From NCBI RefSeq assembly GCF_016901135.1, contig NZ_JAFEVL010000003.1, forward strand, positions 124,001 through 188,000: a stretch of 64,000 bases of DNA. The letters run 5' to 3'. Shown in pieces: positions 34,256 through 42,575 of the stretch (positions are counted from its first letter, which is position 1; the number at the start of each line of letters is the position of its first letter). The position numbers and the translations under genes were made by a program. The notes below the pieces were generated by a model. The model made no database searches. It had not been told where the DNA came from and was given only the letters and a program-made list of their open reading frames with translations. Source of the stretch: Martinezella lusitana. GTDB lineage: Bacteria; Pseudomonadota; Alphaproteobacteria; Rhizobiales; Rhizobiaceae.

Positions 34256-35419
34256 TCAATAGGCCTTGCCGCGGGCGGACACCGGCCAGAGCGTTTCAAC
34301 CACGCCGTTGCGCACGCCGACATACCAATCATGGACATTGCAGGTCGGATCGCAATGACCGGGGACCAGACGCAGCTTTTCGTTGATCTTGAGGACGCCG
34401 TTCGGGTCTTCGATAACGCCGTGCTCGTCCGAGCATTTGATATATTTCACGTCATCGCGACCGTAGATAAACGGCAATCCGGAGTCGACCGATTGCGCCT
34501 TGAGACCGGCATCGCAGATTGCCTTATCCGCCTTTGCGTGGCTCATGATGCTGGTCAGGATGAACAGTGCATTTTCCCATTCCCCCTGATCGATCCGCTT
34601 GCCGTCCTTGTCGTGGATGCGACCATAATCCGCGTCCATGAACGCGTAGCTGCCGCACTGCAGCTCATTGTAGACACCCGAATTGCTCTCGAAATAGTAG
34701 CTGCCTGTGCCGCCGCCGCTGACCAGCTCGGGGTCGAGACCTTCGGCCTTGAGCGCTTCGACGGCATCCTTGACCTGGGCTATCGCCACATCAAGCTTCG
34801 CCTTGCGGTCTTCATACTTGTCGATGTGCTGCATGGCACCCTGATAGGCCTGGATGCCGGTGAACTTGAGGCCGGGGGCCGCATGGATAGCGTTGGCAAG
34901 CTCGACGACGGCCGCAGTCGTCGTGACGCCGCACCGTCCGGCGCCGCAATCGATCTCGATGAAGCATTCCAAGGTCGTGCCGTATTTCTGCGCTGCCCGG
35001 GAGAGCTCATCGACATTGGCCAGATCGTCGACGCAGACGATGATCCGCGCGCCGTGCTGCGGCAGAAGCGCCAGTCGATCGATCTTTGCCGGATCGCGAA
35101 CCTGGTTCGAGACCAGCACATCCTTGATACCGCCGCGAACGAAGACTTCCGCTTCGGAAACCTTCTGGCAGCAGACGCCGATCGCGCCGCCCAATTCCTG
35201 CTGAAGCCTCAGAACATCGACTGACTTGTGCATCTTGCCATGCGCCCGGTGGCGCATGTTGTGAGCCTTTGCATAATCGCCCATCTTGCGGATGTTGCGC
35301 TCGAGCGCGTCGAGATCCAGGATCAGGCACGGCGTCTGGATATCATCGACGCTCATTCCGGGAAGAGCCGGTACGTCGTAGCCGACTTCCATGCCGGCGA
35401 ATTTCGTTTCCATGTTCAT
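34256..35419 (-). CDS. bhcC: beta-hydroxyaspartate aldolase (D-threonine aldolase family)
   Basis: A 387-residue PLP and metal enzyme of the alanine racemase-like D-threonine aldolase family. The PLP lysine is in HRAHGKMHKS (residues 58-66) and the C-terminal metal site is VPGHCDPTCNVHDW. In the beta-hydroxyaspartate cycle, BhcC condenses glycine and glyoxylate to (2R,3S)-beta-hydroxyaspartate. It starts 12 bases after bhcB. Isolated homologues are usually annotated as D-threonine aldolase; the operon context decides the call. Confidence 0.87.
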   Translation of the reverse strand: MNMETKFAGMEVGYDVPALPGMSVDDIQTPCLILDLDALERNIRKMGDYAKAHNMRHRAHGKMHKSVDVLRLQQELGGAIGVCCQKVSEAEVFVRGGIKDVLVSNQVRDPAKIDRLALLPQHGARIIVCVDDLANVDELSRAAQKYGTTLECFIEIDCGAGRCGVTTTAAVVELANAIHAAPGLKFTGIQAYQGAMQHIDKYEDRKAKLDVAIAQVKDAVEALKAEGLDPELVSGGGTGSYYFESNSGVYNELQCGSYAFMDADYGRIHDKDGKRIDQGEWENALFILTSIMSHAKADKAICDAGLKAQSVDSGLPFIYGRDDVKYIKCSDEHGVIEDPNGVLKINEKLRLVPGHCDPTCNVHDWYVGVRNGVVETLWPVSARGKAY

Positions 35420-35431
35420 AGCGTTTGCTCC

Positions 35432-36379
35432 CTATTGCCAAGGCAATTTATCGAGGTCGACGTTGCCGCCGGTGATGATGATGCCGACACGTTTTCCGGC
35501 AAAGACGTGCTTGTTCTTCAGGATGGTCGCCAGAGGCACGGCACTGGAAGGCTCCATGACGATCTTCATCCGCTTCCAGATGAGCTTCATCGCATCGACG
35601 ATGTCTTCCTCGGAAGCCGTCAGGATATCAGTGACGTGGTTCTTGACGAAATGCCACGTGAGGTCCTTGAGCGGCACCTTGAGGCCATCGGCCACGGTGT
35701 TCGGCGCATCGTCAGCTATGATGTGGCCGGCTTTGAAACTGCGGTAAGCATCATCAGCCTGTTCCGGTTCGGCCGCATAGATCCTAATGCGGGGCGCGAG
35801 GTTGGACAGGGTGAGGCAGGTTCCCGAGACCATTCCGCCGCCACCGATCGGTGCGATCACGGCATCAAGCCCGTCAACCTGTTCGATCAGCTCTTTCGAG
35901 CAGGTCGCCTGGCCCGCAATGACCCGTGGATCGTTATAGGGATGCACGAACTCCGCACCCGTTTCGGCGACGACTTCAGCAAAAACGGCTTCGCGCGATG
36001 AGGTCGAGGGTTCGCACTCGACGACCTTGCCGCCATATCCTCGGACGGCATCCTTCTTTGCCTGCGGTGCAGTGCGCGGCATGACGACCGTGCAGGGAAT
36101 TCCGCGACGGCCGGCCGCATAGGAAAGACATGTGCCATGGTTGCCGGACGAATGGGTGGCGACACCCCTGGCGGCCTGTTCGTCGCTGAGGCCAAAGACG
36201 GCATTCGACGCGCCGCGTGCCTTGAAGGCCCCCGCTTTCTGGAAGTTCTCGCATTTGAAGAACAGTTCGGCTCCCGCCAGCGAATTGATAAAGCTGGAGG
36301 TCAGAACCGGGGTGCGATGAATATGGCGCCTGATCCGCTCTTCTGCGGCGGTCATGTCGGCAAGTGTTGGAATATACAT
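35432..36379 (-). CDS. bhcB: beta-hydroxyaspartate dehydratase (threonine dehydratase family)
   Basis: A 315-residue fold-type II PLP enzyme. The PLP lysine is in KAGAFKARGASNA near residue 53, the substrate loop is THSSGNHGTCLSYAAG, and the phosphate-binding loop is APIGGGGMVSGT. It lacks the C-terminal ACT regulatory domain of biosynthetic threonine deaminase. In this operon it fits BhcB, which removes water from beta-hydroxyaspartate to form iminosuccinate. It begins 14 bases after bhcA. Serine/threonine dehydratase or serine racemase activity cannot be excluded from sequence alone. Confidence 0.87.
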   Translation of the reverse strand: MYIPTLADMTAAEERIRRHIHRTPVLTSSFINSLAGAELFFKCENFQKAGAFKARGASNAVFGLSDEQAARGVATHSSGNHGTCLSYAAGRRGIPCTVVMPRTAPQAKKDAVRGYGGKVVECEPSTSSREAVFAEVVAETGAEFVHPYNDPRVIAGQATCSKELIEQVDGLDAVIAPIGGGGMVSGTCLTLSNLAPRIRIYAAEPEQADDAYRSFKAGHIIADDAPNTVADGLKVPLKDLTWHFVKNHVTDILTASEEDIVDAMKLIWKRMKIVMEPSSAVPLATILKNKHVFAGKRVGIIITGGNVDLDKLPWQ

Positions 36380-36393
36380 GGGTCTGGCTCTCC

Positions 36394-37584
36394 TCAGGCA
36401 GCAGCCTGGATTTTCGAAGCGCGGCCGTCGCGATAATAGTCCTGCGCCGCCGCGACACCCGAGCCGAGCCTGATGTTGAGGCCGAGATCGACCATGACCA
36501 TCTCAGCCGTCGCAATGCCGGATAGGGCCATGACATCAGTCAGGCTGCCGAGATGCCCGATGCGGAAGACCTTGCCGGCAACCTCACCAAGACCAACCCC
36601 GAACGCGACATCATATGTCTTGGCGGCGTGGGCGACGATCGACGTCGCATCGAAACCATCAGGCGTGCGGATTGCGCTCACCGTGTCGGAGTAAAGGTCC
36701 TCACTCCTGGCGCAGAGTTCCAGCCCCCATGCCCGGACGGCCGCACGAATGCCCGAGGCAATGCGGCGATGGCGGGCGAAGACATTCTCCAGGCCTTCCG
36801 CCAGCAACAGTTCCGTTGACAGCTTGAGCCCATTAAGGAGACCGACGGCCGGCGTATAGGGATAGGCATTGTTTGCGTAGCTCCGCGCCATGTCTCGGAT
36901 ATCGAAAAATGTCCGCGGGAGCCTGGCCGTTTCGACCGCCGCCAGGGCCTTTGGCGAAAAGGCGGTGATTGCGAGGCCTGCAGGCAGCATGAAGCCTTTC
37001 TGCGAGCCTGTGACCGCGATGTCGACCGACCATTCGTCCATGCGGAAATCCATCGAAGCGATGGAGCTGACGCCATCCACGAACAACAAGGCGGGATGAC
37101 GCGCCGCATCGATCGCTCGACGAACGGCGGCAATGTCCGATTTGACGCCGGTTGCCGTCTCGTTATGGGTGACGAGAACCGCCTTGATCTCATGGGCGGT
37201 GTCACCTGCGAGGATTTCCTCGTAACGGTCAGCGGGAGCGCCGCCGCCCCATGCCGCTTCGATGATATCGACCTTCAGCCCGTGCCGCTGGCACATATCG
37301 ATCCAGCGCTGGCTGAACATGCCATAGCGGGCGGCAAGAACGCGGTCGCCGGGGCTAAGCGTATTGGTAATCGCCGTTTCCCATCCGCCGGTTCCCGTGG
37401 ACGGAAATACGTAGACAGAGGCCGCTTCGGTTTTGAGGACCTTCTTCACGCCGGCAAGCGCGGGCCGCAGGATCTCTCCGAACAAGGGCGAGCGATGATC
37501 GAGCGTCGGCATGTCCGCAGCCTTGCGAAGGATCTCAGGCATGTTCGTCGGGCCCGGAATGAAGACGGGGTTTTGCATATACAT
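36394..37584 (-). CDS. bhcA: Aspartate-glyoxylate aminotransferase of the beta-hydroxyaspartate cycle (class V)
   Basis: A 396-residue class V aminotransferase. It opens NPVFIPGPTNMPEILRKA, has VFPSTGTGGWETAITNTL and LLFVDGVSSIASMDFRMDEW, and carries the PLP lysine in VTGSQKGFMLPAGLA near residue 197. This subgroup includes serine-glyoxylate and aspartate-glyoxylate aminotransferases. As first gene of a four-gene operon opposite an IclR regulator it fits BhcA, which turns glyoxylate into glycine using aspartate and releases oxaloacetate. AGGAGG precedes the ATG by eight bases. Confidence 0.88.
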   Translation of the reverse strand: MYMQNPVFIPGPTNMPEILRKAADMPTLDHRSPLFGEILRPALAGVKKVLKTEAASVYVFPSTGTGGWETAITNTLSPGDRVLAARYGMFSQRWIDMCQRHGLKVDIIEAAWGGGAPADRYEEILAGDTAHEIKAVLVTHNETATGVKSDIAAVRRAIDAARHPALLFVDGVSSIASMDFRMDEWSVDIAVTGSQKGFMLPAGLAITAFSPKALAAVETARLPRTFFDIRDMARSYANNAYPYTPAVGLLNGLKLSTELLLAEGLENVFARHRRIASGIRAAVRAWGLELCARSEDLYSDTVSAIRTPDGFDATSIVAHAAKTYDVAFGVGLGEVAGKVFRIGHLGSLTDVMALSGIATAEMVMVDLGLNIRLGSGVAAAQDYYRDGRASKIQAAA

Positions 37585-37642
37585 TTGGGCGACCTCCTGT
37601 TGTTAGGGAATGGATAGCACGTCGAAAATCAGAGATAAATTT

Positions 37643-37663
37643 TTTTGAAATCATTTTTCAAAA
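37643..37663. promoter_or_regulatory. Inverted repeat in the bhcA/bhcR divergent promoter
   Basis: TTTTGAAA (37643-37650) and TTTCAAAA (37656-37663) are exact inverted copies with a 5-base spacer, in an AT-rich 196-base region between bhcA and the IclR gene. IclR regulators bind short palindromes of this size, so this is the best candidate BhcR site. Confidence 0.5.
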
Positions 37664-37780
37664 TTGTGATAAATACAATAATATCTATTATAATCAAAAT
37701 CTTGATATTTTTTCATTGTACAAATGTATTTTTCAAGTCAGAATTTTTCGTCAATTGAATCCTAGTGGAGACGACGGCTG

Positions 37781-38590
37781 ATGCCTGCTGAACCGCGCCG
37801 TAGAGGACGCCCCAAGGCCTTCAATGGCCCTCAGACACAAAACACGATCCAGGCGCTTGATCGGGCACTGGATGTCCTTGATGCTCTGGCAACCCCGGAG
37901 GGCAAGACGCTTTCCGAGCTGGCCGGCCAGCTCGGTCAGTCAGCGGCAACCATGCATCGCGTCTTGGCGACGCTGGAGCGCCGCGAGTTCGTCGAGATCA
38001 GCCCCGATCGCCAGGTCTGGCACATTGGGCCTGAGGCCTATCGGCTTGGCGCGGCTTTTCTCCGTCGCTCCAACGTCGTCGAGCGCAGCCGCCCCATCAT
38101 GCGCGAGCTCATGCTCGAAACGGGGGAAACATCCAATCTGGGCATCGAGAAGGACGGGAACGTCCTGTTCATCAGCCAGGTGGAGACCCATGAGTCGATC
38201 CGTGCCTTCTTCCCGCCCGGAACGCTGTCGCCGCTGCATGCTTCCGGCATCGGCAAGGCGCTTCTCAGCACATATGACGAAGACCGGCTTTCAGCGCTCT
38301 TCAAGAAAAAAGAATTCGAGCGATTTACCGAAAACACCGTGCGTTCCTTCGAGCAACTGCGCGAGGAGCTGCAGAAGACGCGCGAGAGAGGCTATTCGTT
38401 CGACGACGAGGAGCGCACCAAGGGGATGCGATGCGTCGCGGCGCCAATCCTGAACGTGCACGGCGAGGCGGTGGCAGGCATTTCCGTTTCCGGACCAATA
38501 CATCGTCTTCCGGACGCCGATATCCACCGGATCGGCGAGCGAGTGAGAAACGCGGCGAGAATGGTGTCCCGTCGCCTCGGCGCACCGTAG
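37781..38590 (+). CDS. bhcR: IclR family regulator of the beta-hydroxyaspartate cycle
   Basis: A 269-residue IclR-type regulator with a basic N-terminus (MPAEPRRRGRPKAFNG), a winged helix (LDVLDALATPEGKTLSELAG, QSAATMHRVLATLERREF) and the GAF-like effector domain (LETGETSNLGIEKDGNVLFI, GIGKALLSTY). Characterised BhcR from Paracoccus denitrificans senses glyoxylate and controls the divergent bhcABCD genes. Position and family are the same here, so the assignment by context is strong. Binding would be to the inverted repeat at 37643-37663. Confidence 0.87.
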   Translation: MPAEPRRRGRPKAFNGPQTQNTIQALDRALDVLDALATPEGKTLSELAGQLGQSAATMHRVLATLERREFVEISPDRQVWHIGPEAYRLGAAFLRRSNVVERSRPIMRELMLETGETSNLGIEKDGNVLFISQVETHESIRAFFPPGTLSPLHASGIGKALLSTYDEDRLSALFKKKEFERFTENTVRSFEQLREELQKTRERGYSFDDEERTKGMRCVAAPILNVHGEAVAGISVSGPIHRLPDADIHRIGERVRNAARMVSRRLGAP

Positions 38591-38626
38591 GATCGACGTT
38601 TAGGCCCGGCCCGTTATCCAGCCGAC

Positions 38627-38640
38627 CTAGACCTAAGTAT
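38627..38640. promoter_or_regulatory. ACCTANGTAT element upstream of the formate/nitrite channel gene
   Basis: CTAGACCTAAGTAT lies 88 bases before the channel gene start. It shares 13 of 14 bases with the element at 42562 before the oxalate decarboxylase unit, and the core ACCTANGTAT with the one at 39676. The FixJ-like regulator at 41315 is the likely binder. Confidence 0.5.
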
Positions 38641-38727
38641 GATTCTGCTCAGTAGCGTCTGGCACTAGCTTCCTGCATCAGCCAGCCAAGCGCTCGGTTC
38701 GAGCCGGGCAAGATGCGAGGATTCGTC

Positions 38728-39561
38728 ATGTACCAGGATTCCATTCTCAACTTCGCCGAATCCGGCGAACACAAGGCCCTCACAGTACGCACACAGCTCT
38801 TCGCCTTCCTCATCGGGGCGGCGATGGCCGGGGCGTATATCGGGTTCGGCGACATCATCATGTTTACCGCCGGCGCGCATGCAGATGCTGCCTGGGCGCA
38901 TCTCATCATGGGCGCAGTCTTCTCGTCGGCCCTGACGATCGTCGTGTTCGCTGGTTCCGAGCTGTTTACCGGAACGGCCATGTACATGCCGCTTGCGGTG
39001 CTGACACGGCGCGCGCGCCTTTCGGACATGTTGCTCGTCTGGTGCAGCGCCTGGGTCGGCAACCTGGTCGGCGCGGTGGTCCTCGCCGGGCTGTTCCACA
39101 TGGCGGGTGGTGGCGTGCTGCTGGGCGATGGAAGCCAGGAATTCTTTGCGGTTGTCTCGGCCAAGATGTCGGCAAGTTCGCTTGAGCTTTTTGCTCGCGG
39201 CATCCTATGCAACTGGCTTGTCTGTCTGGCGATCTGGATGGCGGGGCGCACCGACAATGCCGCTGCCAAAATCATGCTGATCTTCTGGCCAATCACGATT
39301 TTCGTCGTCGCCGGATATGAGCACTCCGTCGCGAACATGTTCACCTTCGCCATGGCGCTGATGGGCGATCATCCCGCAAATATCACCCTTGGCGGCGCGG
39401 TTCACAATCTGGTCTGGGTCACGCTTGGCAATCTGATCGGCGGTTCGGTCTTCATGGCCTTGGGTTACTGGGTCCAGTTCCAAAGCAGTGGCCATGTTTC
39501 ATTTGCACCGGCTCCCGCGGCCATCCGGACGGAGGTTTCGGCCAACAGGAAACAAAAGTGA
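38728..39561 (+). CDS. Formate/nitrite transporter (FNT) family channel
   Basis: A 277-residue inner-membrane channel with six membrane spans (FAFLIGAAMAGAYIGFGDII, LFARGILCNWLVCLAIWMA) and FNT features: GSELFTGTAMYMPLAVL and GYEHSVANMFTFAMAL. FNT members pass formate, nitrite or hydrosulfide. With an oxalate decarboxylase 3.3 kb downstream sharing a promoter element, formate is the likely cargo, although NirC-like nitrite transport is possible. The ATG at 38728 follows GAGGATTCGTC; the ATG at 38713 lacks a site. Confidence 0.87.
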   Translation: MYQDSILNFAESGEHKALTVRTQLFAFLIGAAMAGAYIGFGDIIMFTAGAHADAAWAHLIMGAVFSSALTIVVFAGSELFTGTAMYMPLAVLTRRARLSDMLLVWCSAWVGNLVGAVVLAGLFHMAGGGVLLGDGSQEFFAVVSAKMSASSLELFARGILCNWLVCLAIWMAGRTDNAAAKIMLIFWPITIFVVAGYEHSVANMFTFAMALMGDHPANITLGGAVHNLVWVTLGNLIGGSVFMALGYWVQFQSSGHVSFAPAPAAIRTEVSANRKQK

Positions 39562-39675
39562 GCCGCCCTGACAGGCTGGTTCGATGTCACGAGCCCCAGC
39601 CCGCCGATTGAAAGCTATCCGACTGGACGATAACTTGCCTTCAGCGTCATCGTCGCTTCCACTCAGCCGGACCAC

Positions 39676-39689
39676 ACCTATGTATAGGT
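39676..39689. promoter_or_regulatory. ACCTATGTATAGGT element upstream of the histidine kinase gene
   Basis: ACCTAT and ATAGGT form an inverted repeat around GT, 53 bases before the kinase start. Its first ten bases fit ACCTANGTAT, as found at 38631-38640 and 42566-42575. This suggests autoregulation of the two-component system. Confidence 0.5.
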
Positions 39690-39741
39690 TAAGTGGTACC
39701 AATGAGAGGATATGCTTGCGGTCAAAGAGGCTGAGGGAACG

Positions 39742-41322
39742 ATGTCCATAGTGTCGATATTGCTTCGTGCCCGCGATCCCGGGGAAGGTCACAACGTGGC
39801 CTTCGGTTTGATTGCAGTCACGCTCGCCACCATCATCTTTTACATCGATACCTATACCGACATCGAGGGCGCCATCGCGGTTCTCTACGTCGTCACCATG
39901 CTGCTTGCCGCCCAGGCGACGACGCGTATCGGCCTGCTTGTCATCGCGGCAGGATGCGCCTCCCTCACGCTTCTTTCCTACGCTATGACACATGGCGAGG
40001 AGGCAGATCTTCAGGAGACGCTCCGTCTTTTCGGGGCGCTCTCTGCATTGTTCGTGACGACCATGCTGCTCCTGAAAACGGAGACGGCACGCCTCAATCT
40101 GCTTTCGACCAATTCTGCTCTGAAGGAAAGCGAGGCGAGATATCGCTCGATTTTCGATCGCACGCGCGTTGCTCTGTGGGAGCGCGACTTTTCGAAACTG
40201 CGACGCTATCTGATGGATGTCAGGGCGCAGGGCGTTACCGACATCAAGGCTTATGCTCGGACCAATTCAACCTTCGTCGATCACTGTATCGGTCTCATCA
40301 AGGCGGTTGAAGCAAATGAGGCAGCACGTGAATTGCTGGGTCCAATATCCTCCGGCATAGGGATTCCGCAGCGCTCCCTTATTGCAGGTGAGGAGAAGTT
40401 CCTTGATATGCTTCAAGCGATCCTGAACGGCGACAGAATCTTCGAAGACAAGGTAGAGGTACGGACGGACAATGGGGAAGACAAGCTGGTGCTGCTCAGC
40501 ATCAGCCTCCCGGGAGATCCTGCCGCCTTCAGCCGTGTGGTCGTCAGTATGGTCGATGTCACCCAGCGCGAAATGGTTTTGAAGGCGCGAGCCGACGCGC
40601 AGGCGGAGCTGATGAGGGCATCGAAGGCCGCCATGGTCGGCGCGATGTCGGCATCGCTCGCTCACGAACTCAACCAGCCACTCGGCGCGATCGTCGTCAA
40701 TTCGCAGACGGTGCTGCGATGGCTCGATCGCGATCCACCGGATCTCGCCGCCGTGCGCCGCTCGGCCGAAAGAATGGTCCGTGACAGCCAGCGGGCAAGC
40801 GAGATCATCCAGAACACGCGCAACCTGCTTTCTCCCTCGAACAGCAAGCTCGAGAATGTCTGCCTGGATAGGCTGATCGGCGAAACGATGGCTCTGATGG
40901 AATACGAGCTTCAGCAGAGCGGGACGGCGGTGCTTGTGGATTGCAAGCCCCACGTCCCACCGGTTTGGATCGTGAAGACAGAATTGCAGCAGGTGCTGAT
41001 CAATCTCGTCACAAACGCCATCCAGGCAATGGAGGAGGCCGAGAGCACGCGGCGGATTATCAGGATAGCGACGGGCCGACCGGATATCGAGCATGCCTGC
41101 ATTGCCGTGCATGACTCCGGACCTGGAATCGTTGAAGATGTGAAGGACAAGCTCTTTGCCCCGTTCTTTACGACCAAGGCGACCGGCATGGGCATGGGCC
41201 TTTCCATTTGCCGCAGCACGCTGGAGGCTCGTGGCGGCAAGCTTGATGGAACCAATCATCCCGATGGCGGCGCAATCTTCGAGATGCATCTGCTCATAAA
41301 GCCGGAAGCGGAACATGCCTGA
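39742..41322 (+). CDS. Membrane sensor histidine kinase, FixL-like
   Basis: A 526-residue sensor kinase. The N-terminal 100 residues hold several membrane spans (VAFGLIAVTLATIIFYIDTY, IAVLYVVTMLLAAQ, LFVTTMLLL). A PAS-like domain (SEARYRSIFDRTRVALWERD) follows. The H-box is SLAHELNQPLGAIVVNSQ, the N-box LVTNAIQAMEE, and the ATP lid DSGPGI...FFTTKATGMGMGLSI. AHELNQPL is typical of FixL-type kinases, but no heme-binding signature was recognised. GAGGGAACG precedes the ATG at 39742. The stop overlaps the response regulator start by eight bases, so the two are a coupled pair. Confidence 0.9.
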   Translation: MSIVSILLRARDPGEGHNVAFGLIAVTLATIIFYIDTYTDIEGAIAVLYVVTMLLAAQATTRIGLLVIAAGCASLTLLSYAMTHGEEADLQETLRLFGALSALFVTTMLLLKTETARLNLLSTNSALKESEARYRSIFDRTRVALWERDFSKLRRYLMDVRAQGVTDIKAYARTNSTFVDHCIGLIKAVEANEAARELLGPISSGIGIPQRSLIAGEEKFLDMLQAILNGDRIFEDKVEVRTDNGEDKLVLLSISLPGDPAAFSRVVVSMVDVTQREMVLKARADAQAELMRASKAAMVGAMSASLAHELNQPLGAIVVNSQTVLRWLDRDPPDLAAVRRSAERMVRDSQRASEIIQNTRNLLSPSNSKLENVCLDRLIGETMALMEYELQQSGTAVLVDCKPHVPPVWIVKTELQQVLINLVTNAIQAMEEAESTRRIIRIATGRPDIEHACIAVHDSGPGIVEDVKDKLFAPFFTTKATGMGMGLSICRSTLEARGGKLDGTNHPDGGAIFEMHLLIKPEAEHA

Positions 41323-41971
41323 TCTACGCAAGTTGCAGAAGGAACCACCTGGGCCTGTTGTTTTCATTGTCGACGACGATCTGTCGATGCGGGAAGCCCT
41401 GACGGATTTGTTCCGCTCGATGCAGTTCGACGCCGAGGCGTTCGATAGCGCGGCGACACTCATGGAGACAGCGAATTTCGATCGGCCGGGCTGCATTCTT
41501 CTCGATGTCCGGTTGCCTGGCGTCAGCGGACTGGATCTGCAGATGCAGCTGGAGCGCATCGGCAGCAAGATGCCCATTATATTCATGACCGGTTTTGGAG
41601 ACATACCGATGAGCGTGCGGGCAATGAAGGCCGGCGCCGTCGACTTTCTGACCAAGCCATTCAAGGATCAGGACATTCTCGACGCGGTGGCGACGGCGAT
41701 GGAACGCGATGCGGCACGCCGGCGCCAGAGCGCGCGGAGCCAGGCCGTTGCCTCGCTTGAGGAGAGCTTAACGCCGCGCGAGCGCGAGGTCATGAAGGCT
41801 GTTGTCAAGGGGCTGATGAACAAGCAGATCGCTCACGAGCTCGGTATCAGCGAAGTCACGGTGAAGCTGCACCGCGGCAATGTCATGCGGAAAATGGAAG
41901 TTCGCTCGGTCGCCGAACTTGTCAGGAAAGCCGAAATGCTGGGCGATAGCATAAAGCCACCTGTATCTTAG
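41315..41971 (+). CDS. FixJ/NarL-family response regulator
   Basis: A 218-residue regulator. The receiver has the acidic pair VDDDLSMREA, the phosphorylated aspartate in CILLDVRLPG, and the lysine in DFLTKPFKDQD. The LuxR-type helix-turn-helix at residues 150-210 reads LTPREREVMKAVVKGLMNKQ, then ELGISEVTVKLHRG. It starts within the kinase 3' end. The likely targets are the ACCTANGTAT-bearing promoters of the channel, kinase and oxalate decarboxylase genes. Confidence 0.92.
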   Translation: MPDLRKLQKEPPGPVVFIVDDDLSMREALTDLFRSMQFDAEAFDSAATLMETANFDRPGCILLDVRLPGVSGLDLQMQLERIGSKMPIIFMTGFGDIPMSVRAMKAGAVDFLTKPFKDQDILDAVATAMERDAARRRQSARSQAVASLEESLTPREREVMKAVVKGLMNKQIAHELGISEVTVKLHRGNVMRKMEVRSVAELVRKAEMLGDSIKPPVS

Positions 41972-41977
41972 TATGAT
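41959..41977. promoter_or_regulatory. Degenerate copy of the shared element before the orphan receiver gene
   Basis: ACCTGTATCTTAGTATGAT overlaps the stop of the response regulator gene, 73 bases before the receiver start. Its right part CTTAGTATGAT matches ten of eleven bases of CTAAGTATGAT at 38633-38643, but the core deviates, so this is the weakest of the four sites. Confidence 0.3.
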
Positions 41978-42049
41978 ATCTTTCGAGGCAGGCATGAGCG
42001 CATAAAGCCCATATTAAGCATCGGAAAGCAGTCAGAGAAGGTCGCTTCG

Positions 42050-42421
42050 TTGCCCCCTGTACCGACCATAGCCATTGTCGATGACGACCACGCCATCCGC
42101 GAAGCAATGGATGATCTGGTCAAGTCCTGTGGTTACGAGTGCCGCCTGTTCGCGTCGGCGGAGGAGTTTCTCGCCTTCGAACCGAGATCGGCGATCGACT
42201 GCATGCTCGTCGACGTGAAGATGCCTGGTCTTAGCGGGATCGAGCTTCAGGCTGAATTGAACAGGCATTCGGCGCGTCCGCCGATGATCTTCGTCACCTC
42301 TCACAAGGATGAGCGGACCCGCAAAAGAGCAATGAACGGCGGCGCCTTCGCCTTCCTGGGCAAGCCGGTCGATATCGAGAGGCTGATTGGTTGCCTTGAG
42401 TCAGCGCTCGGTCACTGCTAG
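42050..42421 (+). CDS. Single-domain response regulator (receiver only)
   Basis: A 123-residue stand-alone receiver. It has AIVDDDHAIREAMDDLV at the start, the phosphorylation site CMLVDVKMPGLSG, the threonine/serine switch MIFVTSHKD and lysine FLGKPVDIE. No output domain is present. The start is TTG at 42050 after AGAAGG. It may act as a phosphate sink or feedback element for the kinase upstream, as known for other single-domain receivers, but the partner is inferred from position only. Confidence 0.82.
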   Translation: MPPVPTIAIVDDDHAIREAMDDLVKSCGYECRLFASAEEFLAFEPRSAIDCMLVDVKMPGLSGIELQAELNRHSARPPMIFVTSHKDERTRKRAMNGGAFAFLGKPVDIERLIGCLESALGHC

Positions 42422-42561
42422 CCGAAAGGCAATCGGGAGGCGGCCTGCCCTCTTCGGCTGATCCAGCCCTTTGCAATCATTCATCTGCTGGTCGTGTTCC
42501 CCGCGCCATCGGGTCGATATTTTGTATTCATGCGCAGGCATATACCTTTTGCGAGACCCCA

Positions 42562-42575
42562 CTAGACCTAGGTAT
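42562..42575. promoter_or_regulatory. ACCTANGTAT element upstream of the oxalate decarboxylase unit
   Basis: CTAGACCTAGGTAT lies 64 bases before the 71-aa gene and differs at one base from CTAGACCTAAGTAT at 38627-38640. Such a long match in two promoters 4 kb apart is unlikely by chance. Confidence 0.55.

Noticed and set aside
33243..37584. Reading the four genes as ornithine cyclodeaminase, D-threonine aldolase, threonine dehydratase and serine-glyoxylate aminotransferase
   Set aside because: Each fits its family, but the order, tight spacing and divergent IclR gene match the beta-hydroxyaspartate cycle far better than four unrelated amino-acid enzymes.
39742..41971. Calling the two-component pair fixL-fixJ for oxygen sensing and nitrogen fixation
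   Set aside because: The kinase core is FixL-like, but no heme-binding PAS signature was recognised and no fixK or nitrogen-fixation genes are nearby; oxalate context is more likely.
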